From: UBA7662 sp036787895
Lineage (GTDB): Bacteria; Bacteroidota; Bacteroidia; UBA7662
Reading direction: 5' to 3'
Assembly: GCA_036787895.1 (NCBI GenBank)
Contig: DAIQOK010000017.1
Coordinates: 1 to 64,000, forward strand
Length of the DNA stretch: 64,000 nt
Shown here: positions 8,281-16,535 of the stretch, piece after piece
How the letters are laid out: each line of letters starts with the position of its first letter
Numbering within the stretch: the stretch's first letter is position 1
The notes under the pieces: model-generated
What the model saw: the letters and a program-made list of their open reading frames with translations, nothing else
Database searches by the model: none
What the model was told of the DNA's origin: nothing
Made by a program: the position numbers and the translations under genes

Positions 8281-9954
8281 CTAAAATCCACCAACTGTAT
8301 CGTCCCCACGCGGATCTGCACCACCTTCAAGGGTGTTGTCGGGAAGTATGCGTATGCCTTCTGCCCGACCATAAGGAGGGACCAATTTCAGCTTATAGCC
8401 CATTTCTTTCAGGTCGCGCTGCTGCCTTTTATTGAACCTATCGGCTTCAAAAGTAACCACATCTGGCTGCCATTGGTGATGAAAACGGGGTGCAGATACA
8501 GCCATCTGCACATTTTGGTCGTAATCAATGACATGCATCAACACCTGAAACATGGTAGTAGGTATGGTACTGCCGCCCGGGGTGCCTGTGATTAGAAAAG
8601 GTTTACCAGCCTTCATGACCAGGGTTGGTGTCATCGAACTAAGCATACGTTTACCGGGTGCAATGGCGTTGGCTTCGCTGCCAAGCAAACCATAGCTGTT
8701 CGGAATGCCCGGTGCCATGCTGAAATCGTCCATGGTGTTGTTGAGCAAAAATCCGGCTCCGGGAACGATGACCTTGGCACCGTAAGCCCCATTTAAGGAG
8801 GTGGTCGCGGTCATCATATTGCCAGCCCCGTCGGCTATACAATAGTGGGTGGTTTGGTCAGATTCCTGGTAGGGTAACCCAGGTACTGTTTGGGTAGAGT
8901 TGTTGCTGTAATACCAGCGAATGGCGGCGATACGTTCAGCGAGATAAGCGGAATCGGTGAGCTGGGCTACGGGCACATGTACAAAATCAGGGTCACCCAG
9001 ATAGGCCGAACGGTCGGCATAAGCCAGACGCTCGGCTTCGATGATGAGTTGCAGACTCCGCCTGTCGTTGCGATTCCAGCGGTGAATGGGGTAGTTGTGC
9101 GTCATCTGCCAGATCTGCGAGAGCAGTACCCCGCCCGAGGAGGGCGGTCCCATGCTATGTATGGTGTATTCCCCATAGTTGAAGAACAAAGTCGGGCGCC
9201 AGATAGCCTGGTAATTATTTAAATCCTGCTGACTGATTAAACCACCCCGTTTTTCCATCAGGGCAAGAAGGCTATCGGCTACCGGTCCATGATAAAAGCC
9301 ATCACGACCATACTGGGCGATGAAGTTGAGGGTATTAGCCAGGCGGTTGTTGCGGAGAATGTCGCCTGCCTGATAATTGGTTTTACGCGTTAGGTAGCTA
9401 TTGTTGCCATTCCAATTAAGCAATTCTGGCAAATGCGTATTCAGCAACCTGGCTTCTTTTTCGGTCAGTGGCCAGCCATATCTGGCATAAGTAATAGCCG
9501 GTAAAAGCAATGAGTCCCACGACATGCGGCCGTACTTCTGATGTAACGCATACATGCCGGCTACGGTGCCCGGTATGCCGGCCGCTTTCGGGCCATGGGT
9601 GCTTAGTCGTGGAATCACCTGCTTATTGCTGTCGAGATACATCTCACTACTTGCCGAAGCCGGGGCTTGTTCACGGTAATCCAGACTTTCAATTTGGCCA
9701 TCGGCTGTATGTATTAGCGCAAAACCACCGCCACCCAGGTTACCGGCTACCGGAAAAACGACGGCCAAGGCAAATTCGGTGGCTATGCCGGCATCAAATG
9801 CATTACCTCCCGCTCGTAAAACCGATAAACCGGCTTCGGTTGCCAACGGATGTGCACTTACCACCATACCTTCACAGGCGTAGTAAGGGGTGAGTCGGCT
9901 GCTGTTTCGCATAACCGGCACCAACAGCAAGGCTATGATGAGTGAGGTTACCAT
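8281..9954 (-). CDS. ggt: Gamma-glutamyltransferase
   Basis: A 557-residue gamma-glutamyltranspeptidase precursor that hydrolyses or transfers gamma-glutamyl groups, e.g. from glutathione, in the periplasm. It is autocleaved before the catalytic threonine in DQTTHYC (T368/T369), giving large and small subunits. Other family marks are VVSAHPLATEAG, AGGNAFDAG, the GNLGGGGF loop and GTPGGSTIP near the C-terminus. The hydrophobic N-terminus (SLIIALLLVPV) is a signal peptide or anchor. It lies 63 nt after the sugar transferase gene on the same strand and may be the last gene of that operon. Confidence 0.93.
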   Translation of the reverse strand: MVTSLIIALLLVPVMRNSSRLTPYYACEGMVVSAHPLATEAGLSVLRAGGNAFDAGIATEFALAVVFPVAGNLGGGGFALIHTADGQIESLDYREQAPASASSEMYLDSNKQVIPRLSTHGPKAAGIPGTVAGMYALHQKYGRMSWDSLLLPAITYARYGWPLTEKEARLLNTHLPELLNWNGNNSYLTRKTNYQAGDILRNNRLANTLNFIAQYGRDGFYHGPVADSLLALMEKRGGLISQQDLNNYQAIWRPTLFFNYGEYTIHSMGPPSSGGVLLSQIWQMTHNYPIHRWNRNDRRSLQLIIEAERLAYADRSAYLGDPDFVHVPVAQLTDSAYLAERIAAIRWYYSNNSTQTVPGLPYQESDQTTHYCIADGAGNMMTATTSLNGAYGAKVIVPGAGFLLNNTMDDFSMAPGIPNSYGLLGSEANAIAPGKRMLSSMTPTLVMKAGKPFLITGTPGGSTIPTTMFQVLMHVIDYDQNVQMAVSAPRFHHQWQPDVVTFEADRFNKRQQRDLKEMGYKLKLVPPYGRAEGIRILPDNTLEGGADPRGDDTVGGF

Positions 9955-10017
9955 GCAGGATAAGCGGCTGAAAATAAGAGAATAAATCCGCTTGTGCTAT
10001 CCGTGCCAGTGGGCAAT

Positions 10018-11433
10018 TTATTTGCCCCGTGCCTCGAGTATGGTAAGTATGGTGTAGATGAGGATTTTGAAATCAACCAGCAATGACATATTCTCGATAT
10101 ATAAAATATCGAATTTCAGCCGCTCTACCATCTGATCGAGGTTTTCGGCATAGCCGTATTTCACCTGACCCCAGGAGGTAATGCCGGGTTTTACTTTGAG
10201 CAAATGTTTGTAATGCGGCGCCACCTTCATGATTTGGTCGATAAAATACTGCCGCTCCGGACGAGGACCCACCAGCGACATTTCACCTATCAGCACATTA
10301 TAAAATTGTGGGATTTCATCTAAACGCATTTTCCGCATAAAGGTACCCCAGCGGGTCACCCGGGGGTCGTTGTCGCTCGACAAGGCCGGACCATTTTGTT
10401 CGGCATCCACATACATCGAGCGGAACTTATAGATGGTAAAGGGTACACCCTTGTAACCGATACGTTCTTGGCTATAGAAAATTGGGCCTTTCGACGACAT
10501 TTTTACCCTTATGGCGATGTAAATCAATAAAGGCAAGAGTATCAATAGAGCAAATAATGAGGCAGAAATGTCAAATATACGTTTGAGTGTGCGTTGCCAG
10601 GCCGGCATAATGGCCGGATAAATCTCGATGAGTATGGCGCCGAATATCTGCTGCATCTTCACATGCCCCAACATGATATCATACATATCCGGAATGATTT
10701 TGATAATGACGCCTTCGTCCTTCACCATATTCACCACCTTGCTGAATTTTTTATGTTGGTGGTTGTCGAGGGCAATGATGACCTCCTCAATGCTGTGTTC
10801 CTTAATCAGCTCAGGAAGTTGTTCAATCTCGCCTAATTTGACCAGATGTTCGCTTAAAGGTGTTTTTTCTTTGGCATAAAGAGAAACGAAGCCAAGGAAT
10901 TTGTTGCCGAGTGGTTTCGACCGGCTCTGTATCTCCTGATACAATTCCAGTGCACTTTGATTGCCGCCAACCATGATGGTGTTGAAGCTGATTTTTCCGG
11001 CATTAAAACGGTAAGAAATGCGGGTAAGCAGCATAAAACGCATCAAAAAGGTGATGCCGAGATGTAGGAAAAAAATGGTGATAAATGAACGGTAATAGCC
11101 TTCGATGGAGAAGACTATATCGTCGAGTATGATGATGAAAAAGAGGATGGTTACACCAATGACGGTGGCCAATAAGGTGCGCCCTAACTCATTGAGTCGT
11201 GATTTGCGGTAAACATCGCTATAAGTGCCCATGAGGGCGTATAATATCAACCAACAGGCGGGAATAATGAGCATGCCGCCAACCAGATTTCTGTCGAAGT
11301 CGAAATAATTGTTCTCTCCGAAAAAATGAGAAGCAATGTAAAATTTGCGGTAGTAAAAAAATAAAAACCAAGCCAACGCCGCCGATAACCAGTCGCCAAT
11401 GATGTATTGCAGGGTATCGAAGCGTTTTTGCAT
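10018..11433 (-). CDS. Polyprenyl-phosphate sugar-1-phosphate transferase (WcaJ/WbaP-like)
   Basis: A 471-residue polytopic membrane enzyme that starts exopolysaccharide or O-antigen repeat synthesis by moving a sugar-1-phosphate to undecaprenyl phosphate. It has four or five N-terminal membrane helices, a central Rossmann-like domain (TIMVGGNQSALELYQEI), another membrane helix near 290-310 and the catalytic C-terminal domain with YKFRSMYVDAE, RWGTFMRKMRLDEIPQ and MSLVGPRPER. Glucose is the likely substrate by resemblance to undecaprenyl-phosphate glucose phosphotransferases, but this is not proven. Its ATG overlaps the upstream lipoprotein stop by one base (TAATG). Confidence 0.92.
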   Translation of the reverse strand: MQKRFDTLQYIIGDWLSAALAWFLFFYYRKFYIASHFFGENNYFDFDRNLVGGMLIIPACWLILYALMGTYSDVYRKSRLNELGRTLLATVIGVTILFFIIILDDIVFSIEGYYRSFITIFFLHLGITFLMRFMLLTRISYRFNAGKISFNTIMVGGNQSALELYQEIQSRSKPLGNKFLGFVSLYAKEKTPLSEHLVKLGEIEQLPELIKEHSIEEVIIALDNHQHKKFSKVVNMVKDEGVIIKIIPDMYDIMLGHVKMQQIFGAILIEIYPAIMPAWQRTLKRIFDISASLFALLILLPLLIYIAIRVKMSSKGPIFYSQERIGYKGVPFTIYKFRSMYVDAEQNGPALSSDNDPRVTRWGTFMRKMRLDEIPQFYNVLIGEMSLVGPRPERQYFIDQIMKVAPHYKHLLKVKPGITSWGQVKYGYAENLDQMVERLKFDILYIENMSLLVDFKILIYTILTILEARGK

Positions 11434-12290
11434 TAGCGGATCAACTTCAGGTTATCGATTTGAATCTGTCCAGTCTGCCCGTCGTTGCGGTTGTAAATGG
11501 CTGCAAGTATGATGCGGTAACTGTATCCGGAATTACCGCCAATAAAGGGCGTTAGATTGATATACTGCTTCTTCCAAACATCGCTGGGATTAAACACGAC
11601 GATAGGTTGTTCAAAACTGGAACCATCAGGGGCATAGGCGATATAACCCACCGAAAGCGGCACATTATTACGGTAGTTGATTTCGATAAATTGGTTAGAA
11701 CCGTCACGAATGAGGGAGAAGGCGGTATTGGTTTCACAGATGAAAAATGGCCGGGTGTTGTCGACAAATGCCAGCAAGCTGCTGTTGCCTTCGAAAACAT
11801 AAGCACTATCATTGGTTCGGATGAGCGTTGTGTCGCTCTGGGGGTTGCGTCGAAGGGTAAAGCCTTGCAATTCAAAGTCTTCTTTCCACACAAATTCTAT
11901 GGCGGTATTGTAACGCAAGGCCGGAACGATGGTGTCTGTTTCGCCCGGTACGAGATTGATGAGCGTGTCGAAACCGGCATAATGCGGATAAGCAGCCCGG
12001 GTATTGGAAACCCCATTGAGGAATATCCCCCCATTTAAGCGGAGCTTCACATCGCCCTGTTTGAGTATGGGAATACGCGCCGGCAGCTGATAAATGCCTT
12101 GAACCTGATCGTCGATATATACCCAAACGTCTTGCACATTGTGGGAGGCCGTGCCTTCGAGCGCATAAGTGGTGGTGACGGTAACGCCTGGCACGAAGAT
12201 GTAAGATGGCATACCGGCATCGGGCTCGTAGAGGTACTTGCAACCCTGACTGGCCAGCAGAACTAAGCAGAATAGGAGTCTGTTTTTCAA
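11433..12290 (-). CDS. Predicted lipoprotein of unknown function
   Basis: A 285-residue protein with a lipoprotein signal peptide: MKNRLLFCLVLLASQGC has a lipobox ending in Cys17, so it should be lipid-anchored, probably to the outer membrane. The rest is beta-rich with no motif I recognise; the C-terminal half (residues about 130-285) reads like a carbohydrate-binding jelly-roll. It is wedged between an oxidoreductase (4-nt ATGA overlap) and a sugar transferase (1-nt overlap), implying strict cotranslation and a possible role in the same polysaccharide pathway. Confidence 0.75.
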   Translation of the reverse strand: MKNRLLFCLVLLASQGCKYLYEPDAGMPSYIFVPGVTVTTTYALEGTASHNVQDVWVYIDDQVQGIYQLPARIPILKQGDVKLRLNGGIFLNGVSNTRAAYPHYAGFDTLINLVPGETDTIVPALRYNTAIEFVWKEDFELQGFTLRRNPQSDTTLIRTNDSAYVFEGNSSLLAFVDNTRPFFICETNTAFSLIRDGSNQFIEINYRNNVPLSVGYIAYAPDGSSFEQPIVVFNPSDVWKKQYINLTPFIGGNSGYSYRIILAAIYNRNDGQTGQIQIDNLKLIR

Positions 12291-13273
12291 TGCAGCTGGT
12301 TCTTTTCGATTTGATCCAGGATGCGATGGGCGGTCTCCAAGGCCTTATAACCGTCTTCAATGGTCACCGGTGGCTGTAGGTTTTCACGTATGGCCCGGGC
12401 GAATTCGGTTAGTTCGGTTTGGATGGCGTTAATCGCTTCCACGTTTGGTTTTTCGAAGCCGATTACCTTTTTGCCGCGTTCCGGACCGAGGTCGATTTCC
12501 ATGGTTTGCGGCAGTTGGTTGTCGTTCGTATCGGTTAAACGCAAAACTTCGGCCTCTTTGTCTAAAAAGTCGATAGAAATATAGGCATCGTGCTGAAACA
12601 ATCTCATTTTCCGCATATTCTTTATCGAAAGACGGCTTGCCGTGAGATTAGCCACACAACCATTTTCGAATTCGATGCGGGCATTGGCAATGTCAGGGGT
12701 GGATGATACCACACAAACGCCACTTGCACTGATGTTTTTAATGTTGCTTTTCACCAGACTCAGCACAATGTCGATGTCGTGTATCATCAAATCGAGCACA
12801 ATGCTGACATCGGTGCCGCGGGGATTAAAAAGGCTGAGTCGGTGGGCTTCAATGAACATGGGTGAAGCCACATAGGGTCGTGCGGTGAGAAAAGCCGGAT
12901 TGAAGCGTTCTACATGACCAACCTGCACTTTCACATTGGCTTCGGCAGCCAAGCGTATCAGCTGGCGGGCTTCTTCGACAGTATTGGTGATAGGCTTTTC
13001 GATGAAAACGTGCTTCAATTTGCGCATGGCCAGCAAGGCACAATCGTAATGCGACAGGGTAGGGGTAACGATATCGACTATGTCAACTGCATCCACTAAA
13101 TCTTCCAGCTTTTTAAAGCGGGGAAGCCCAAAAACGTCTTCTACTTTGGCAGCATTTTCATCGTTTGGGTCATAGAACCCCACCAGGTCGAAAATTTCGG
13201 GCGACAGGCCGATACAGCGTAAATGGACTTTTCCCAGGTGACCGGCACCGAGTACCCCGATTTTTAGCTTCAT
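12287..13273 (-). CDS. Gfo/Idh/MocA family oxidoreductase
   Basis: A 328-residue NAD(P)-dependent oxidoreductase. The Rossmann dinucleotide loop GVLGAGHLGKVHL is at residues 6-18 and the EKPITNTVEEAR motif, carrying the family's conserved EKP lysine, is near residue 93. The C-terminal alpha/beta domain has VLDLMIHDIDIVLSLV, a typical dimerisation and substrate region. These enzymes mostly oxidise or reduce sugars and nucleotide sugars; the downstream sugar transferase makes a nucleotide-sugar role plausible. It is the first gene of the minus-strand operon ending at about 10018 or 8281. Confidence 0.88.
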   Translation of the reverse strand: MKLKIGVLGAGHLGKVHLRCIGLSPEIFDLVGFYDPNDENAAKVEDVFGLPRFKKLEDLVDAVDIVDIVTPTLSHYDCALLAMRKLKHVFIEKPITNTVEEARQLIRLAAEANVKVQVGHVERFNPAFLTARPYVASPMFIEAHRLSLFNPRGTDVSIVLDLMIHDIDIVLSLVKSNIKNISASGVCVVSSTPDIANARIEFENGCVANLTASRLSIKNMRKMRLFQHDAYISIDFLDKEAEVLRLTDTNDNQLPQTMEIDLGPERGKKVIGFEKPNVEAINAIQTELTEFARAIRENLQPPVTIEDGYKALETAHRILDQIEKNQLH

Positions 13274-13387
13274 GTGGTAGTTTTGATAGCTGCGAAAATA
13301 GTTTGATTAGTCGGTAAAATGGCAAATGGCCGGTATAAAATGCATAAAAGTGGGAAAGTCAGCTCCCTTTCTGTCGCGGAGCTTGCG

Positions 13388-13395
13388 TATGTTTG
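13388..13395 (+). promoter_or_regulatory. -7 box of pcm
   Basis: TATGTTTG ends 6 nt before the ATG at 13402. The box overlaps an in-frame TTG at 13393, which argues for the ATG as the true start. No clear -33 TTG. Confidence 0.55.
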
Positions 13396-13401
13396 CAAAC
13401 C

Positions 13402-14070
13402 ATGACAGCCCCTGCCAATACCTCCTTCCCCGATACGTTTAAGCACAAAGGCCTTCGCAAAAAACTGGTCGAAACACTACGCCAGAAAGGTATTACCGAT
13501 GAAAGTGTGCTCGAGGCCATCAACAGCGTCCCAAGGCATCTTTTTCTGGAAACAGCCTTCCTTGAGCTGGCTTACGACGATCGGGCTATGCCGATTGGTG
13601 AAGGTCAAACCATCAGTCAGCCCTTTACGGTGGCTTTTCAGAGTCAGTTGCTGGAGCTGAAAAAGCGCGACAAAGTACTGGAAATAGGCACCGGCTCAGG
13701 TTATCAGGCGTGTGTTCTCGAAAAACTAGGAGCCAAAGTTTACAGCATCGAACGCCAGCGAAAACTGTACGAAAAGACGAAAAAGTTGCTCACTGCCATG
13801 GGGTACAAGATCAATTGTTATTTCGGCGATGGTACCCTGGGATTGCCTTCCTTCGCGCCTTTTGACAAAATTATTGTTACTGCAGGTGCACCTGTCGTAC
13901 CGCAATCGCTCACCGAGCAGCTTAAACCTGGCGGTATACTCGTCATTCCAGTCGGCGACGAAGCTAACCAACAAATGCTCCGCCTACGCAAACTCCCCGA
14001 CGGCAGCACGGTGCATGAGGAGTTTGATAGCTTTAAGTTTGTCCCGTTATTGGGGAAACAGGGTTGGTAG
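13402..14070 (+). CDS. pcm: Protein-L-isoaspartate O-methyltransferase
   Basis: A 222-residue SAM-dependent methyltransferase that repairs isoaspartyl residues in aged proteins. Motif I is VLEIGTGSGYQACVLEKLG; the family's MPIGEGQTISQPF and VTAGAPVVPQSL segments are present. The ATG at 13402 is chosen over the in-frame TTG at 13393 because the latter lies inside the promoter -7 box. It is transcribed away from the Gfo/Idh gene and converges with smpB. Confidence 0.94.
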   Translation: MTAPANTSFPDTFKHKGLRKKLVETLRQKGITDESVLEAINSVPRHLFLETAFLELAYDDRAMPIGEGQTISQPFTVAFQSQLLELKKRDKVLEIGTGSGYQACVLEKLGAKVYSIERQRKLYEKTKKLLTAMGYKINCYFGDGTLGLPSFAPFDKIIVTAGAPVVPQSLTEQLKPGGILVIPVGDEANQQMLRLRKLPDGSTVHEEFDSFKFVPLLGKQGW

Positions 14071-14075
14071 GTTAT

Positions 14076-14199
14076 AATTCAAAATTGCAAGTTCAAAATT
14101 CAAAATTGCAGGCGAATTCCAGGTACCGTTGACGTTTTGGTTCGAGCATCGAACCAAAAAAACCAATAATTTGGAATTTGAAATTTCAAATTTGGAATT
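14076..14199. repeat. Second copy of the composite hairpin repeat between pcm and smpB
   Basis: The AT arms AATTCAAAATTGC...TTCAAAATTCAAAATTGC (14076-14109) and AATTTGGAATTTGAAATT... (14168-14199) flank a perfect 11-bp hairpin, TTTTGGTTCGA / TCGAACCAAAA with a GCA loop (14135-14159). The layout and the GGTTCG stem core match the element at 7352. It may act as a bidirectional terminator between two convergent genes, though the T-tract is formed by the stem itself. Confidence 0.7.
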
Positions 14200-14202
14200 A
14201 AG

Positions 14203-14655
14203 CTAAGCTTGTTCCCCGCGAGCAAGTTCCCGCTTCACATCCTTCTCCTTAGTCGCATCCCGCTTATCATGGGTTTTTTTACCGCGGGCGAGGGCAATAT
14301 GGAGTTTGGCGAAGCCTCTTTCGTTGAAGGCCAATTTTACAGGTATAATCGATAAGCCTTTTTCTTTGACCCGGTGCTCGAGCTTGCGTAATTCCTGTTT
14401 GTTGAGTAACAAAATTCGGTCGCGCAGGGGTTCGTGGTTTAAATAGGAGGCTTCTTTGTAGGTGGAAATATGAAGGTTGCGAACCAGCAGTTTGCCCGAC
14501 TGAAACACACAATAGGCGTCGCTGATATTGGCTTTGCCAGCCCGAATAGATTTAATCTCACTGCCGGTCAAGACCATGCCTGCTTCGAACTGCTGGAGTA
14601 GCTCATATTCGAAAGAGGCTCTTCTATTAACGATATGGATGTGGGCCGTGGCCAT
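14203..14655 (-). CDS. smpB: SsrA-binding protein SmpB
   Basis: A 150-residue tmRNA partner required for trans-translation and rescue of stalled ribosomes. Typical SmpB segments are FEYELLQQFEAGMVLTGSEIKSIR, cut here to its start, the NISDAYC loop, and the basic C-terminal tail with GKKTHDKRDATKEKD. The tmRNA gene itself was not seen in the window. The promoter -7 box lies 7 nt before its ATG. Confidence 0.96.
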   Translation of the reverse strand: MATAHIHIVNRRASFEYELLQQFEAGMVLTGSEIKSIRAGKANISDAYCVFQSGKLLVRNLHISTYKEASYLNHEPLRDRILLLNKQELRKLEHRVKEKGLSIIPVKLAFNERGFAKLHIALARGKKTHDKRDATKEKDVKRELARGEQA

Positions 14656-14662
14656 GGGGCTG

Positions 14663-14670
14663 CAAAAATA
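14663..14670 (-). promoter_or_regulatory. -7 box of smpB
   Basis: On the minus strand TATTTTTG ends 7 nt before the smpB ATG. No -33 TTG at consensus spacing. Confidence 0.5.
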
Positions 14671-14703
14671 GGGAAATAAAGCTTGGAAAGGGCTTGGACT
14701 GCA

Positions 14704-15096
14704 TCAACGGATACTGTCGAACAACTGGCTTATTCTTTCCTTTTTTAGGATTTTTTGTCCCTGCCTTCCGCTGGCGACCAAACGATCGCCTATTCGGGCC
14801 TCGTAGGCACAAATCACATGATTGCCGGTAATACTTTCAAGAATGGCAGTGAATTGAACTATTTGTCCGATTAAAGCCGGACTTCTATGCTCTACGGTGA
14901 CAAAAGTGCCAATACCCTCTTCGTCGGCCTCGCGCATTTCCAAGACAAACTGCCGGCAAACCCATTCTGCTTCCCGGGCTACGGCAAAGGTAGCATATAC
15001 CGGATGCACATTGCCGGTGACGAATGTTGCCGCATCGGCCTCAGTGACCTGGTGACTGATTTGTTTACGATCGCCGATTTGAAAGGGTATTATCAT
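14704..15096 (-). CDS. Hotdog-fold thioesterase family protein
   Basis: A 130-residue single hotdog-domain protein resembling the fluoroacetyl-CoA thioesterase (FlK)-like family: the segment VTVEHRSPALIGQIVQFTA matches its central strand, and FVLEMREADEEGIGT its preceding helix and strand. It likely cleaves an acyl-CoA of unknown identity. Its ATG overlaps the stop of the upstream DtxR-like gene by 4 nt, so the two are cotranslated; a functional tie to metal regulation is not evident. Confidence 0.75.
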   Translation of the reverse strand: MIIPFQIGDRKQISHQVTEADAATFVTGNVHPVYATFAVAREAEWVCRQFVLEMREADEEGIGTFVTVEHRSPALIGQIVQFTAILESITGNHVICAYEARIGDRLVASGRQGQKILKKERISQLFDSIR

Positions 15097-15761
15097 GATT
15101 TCTGTACAAAAATACTGCTGCTCACTTGTTTGGAAACGACCAATTCGCGCCCATTAGCGAAACGTATGGTCATGGAGTCATCAAAATCAACCTTTTTGAG
15201 GACAGTAATTTGTTTGCCCAGATTAAGGTTTACCTCATCGAGATACTGCAGGAATTTGGGGTCGTGCTCGAAGACGGCGATGACCATAGCGGTGTCACCA
15301 ACAGCCAGTTTGTTTAATAATATCTGGTTGGTTTCGGGCAATTCGCCACTGGCACTGGGGATGAGGTCGCCATGTGGGTCGCTGGTTGGATTGCCAAGGA
15401 AGTTGTCGAGCCGCTGAATAAGTTTGGGTTCGCTGACGTGTTCGAGTTCTTCGGCGATGTCGTGGATTTCATCCCAGCCAAAGTTGAGTTTTTGCACCAG
15501 AAACACCTCCCAAAGCCGATGCCTTCGGATAATAGACAAGGCGGTAAGCCGGCCATCTGCCGTTAGCGTTACACCTTGGTATTTTTTATAATCGATGAGT
15601 TGTTTGGCAGCGAGCTTTTTAAGCATATCCGTCACCGAGGCTGCACGGGTTTGCAGTTGCTCAGCAATAGCATTGGTACTGGCACCCTGTACATCATGCT
15701 CAGTGAGTTTATAAATGGCTTTGAGGTAATTTTCCTCTGTACTGCTGAGTCGGGCCTGCAT
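15093..15761 (-). CDS. DtxR/MntR-family metal-dependent transcriptional regulator
   Basis: A 222-residue iron- or manganese-sensing repressor. Residues 1-70 are the winged helix (ENYLKAIYKL, then the recognition region RAASVTDMLKKLAAKQLIDYKKY). The dimerisation/metal domain has RRHRLWEVFL and IAEELEHVSE, whose E-x2-E-H pattern matches the primary metal site. The C-terminal region from about 145 is a FeoA/SH3-like domain. No metal transporter gene is adjacent, so its targets are elsewhere. The -7 box lies just 4 nt before ATG. Confidence 0.9.
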   Translation of the reverse strand: MQARLSSTEENYLKAIYKLTEHDVQGASTNAIAEQLQTRAASVTDMLKKLAAKQLIDYKKYQGVTLTADGRLTALSIIRRHRLWEVFLVQKLNFGWDEIHDIAEELEHVSEPKLIQRLDNFLGNPTSDPHGDLIPSASGELPETNQILLNKLAVGDTAMVIAVFEHDPKFLQYLDEVNLNLGKQITVLKKVDFDDSMTIRFANGRELVVSKQVSSSIFVQKS

Positions 15762-15765
15762 GTGG

Positions 15766-15795
15766 CAAAACTAAAACACATCATCCCGCTATCAA
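15766..15795 (-). promoter_or_regulatory. -33/-7 promoter of the dtxR-like gene
   Basis: On the minus strand, TTG (15793-15795), a 19-nt spacer and TAGTTTTG (15766-15773) fit the consensus. The box ends 4 nt before ATG, predicting a leaderless transcript. Confidence 0.75.
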
Positions 15796-15927
15796 AGTGA
15801 AATGTTGACGGATGCTTGAGACTGGAGACTTAAGATGGGATGACTAGGCTGTCAAGTCCTGATATAGGTGAACAGTTTGGGTTGATGTTTTCACGAAAGT
15901 GATTGTAGCTTATGATGCTGGTTCTCC

Positions 15928-16065
15928 GGTCCACCGCTTCGCTGCCCACATGCCTCTTCGAGGCGGTCGACACGCTTCGCGACCTCATTTTTTCTGAACT
16001 GCGGTGGACAGCGGAGCGTGTGGACCTTTCGCGCAGCGAAAAAGTGGACAGTGAAGCAGTGGGCC
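15928..16065. repeat. Imperfect inverted-repeat island upstream of padR
   Basis: The 423-nt gap 15762-16184 carries no gene. Two 22-nt arms, 15928-15949 and 16044-16065, are inverted copies with 4 mismatches. Between them are further GC-rich segments related to the arms (ACGCTTCGCGACC, GCGGTGGACAGCGGAGCG, TTTCGCGCAGCGAAA), the last a perfect 6-bp hairpin. It resembles a REP/BIME-like palindromic unit. Downstream, AAATATT (16102-16108) and AATATTT (16115-16121) form another small palindrome near the padR promoter. Confidence 0.6.
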
Positions 16066-16132
16066 AATGTGCCATTTTCTGACTTGCAACGCAGTATTTG
16101 AAAATATTAACAAAAATATTTAACATAGTACC

Positions 16133-16162
16133 TTGCATAAACAAGTACCATTTATACCTTTG
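16133..16162 (+). promoter_or_regulatory. -33/-7 promoter and operator-like repeats of padR
   Basis: TTG at 16133-16135, a 19-nt spacer and TACCTTTG at 16155-16162. GTACC occurs three times at exact 17-nt steps (16128, 16145 and 16162), covering the -33, the spacer and the -7 end; GTACCTTG and CAAGTAC form a near-palindrome over the -33. These are candidate PadR autoregulatory sites. Confidence 0.65.
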
Positions 16163-16184
16163 TACCATACATAGCAAGTTAGCC

Positions 16185-16535
16185 ATGCAAACAGAAAACA
16201 CATCTACCCAAATGCGCAAGGGCACCCTGGAGTACTGCATACTCCTGGTGATTTCCCGCGGGGAGGTGTACACATCCGACCTGATCGACGAGCTGAAATC
16301 GGCACGTTTTATTGTGGTTGAGGGTACACTTTATCCCTTGCTCAACCGGCTCCAGAAATCGGGTTATCTCGATTATACCTGGAAAGAATCGTCGGCCGGC
16401 CCGCCCCGTAAATACTACCGCCTCACCGAAGCCGGTACATCTTTTCTCAATGCACTCAATGCCACCTGGAAAGAACTGAGTGACTCCATCAATCTGATAA
16501 TTGCCAACACCCAAAAAACCACTGGCCATGAATAA
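16185..16535 (+). CDS. PadR family transcriptional regulator
   Basis: A 116-residue winged-helix regulator of the short PadR (PadR-s2-like) type. It has the family core RKGTLEYCILLVISRGEVY, EGTLYPLLNRLQKSGYL and PPRKYYRLTEAGTSFL. ATG at 16185 is chosen because it lies 22 nt after a consensus -7 box and matches the family N-terminus. The stop overlaps the next gene, a PspC-domain membrane protein, by 8 nt. In other bacteria such PadR-PspC pairs respond to envelope stress or drugs; here the signal is unknown. Confidence 0.92.
   Translation: MQTENTSTQMRKGTLEYCILLVISRGEVYTSDLIDELKSARFIVVEGTLYPLLNRLQKSGYLDYTWKESSAGPPRKYYRLTEAGTSFLNALNATWKELSDSINLIIANTQKTTGHE

Noticed and set aside
16098..16184. 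TTG start 87 nt upstream for padR
   Set aside because: It would place the promoter -33/-7 inside the coding region; the family N-terminus begins at 16185.
15830..16273. A 147-codon minus-strand frame over the inverted-repeat island
   Set aside because: Composed largely of repeat DNA and the padR start on the opposite strand; no protein features.
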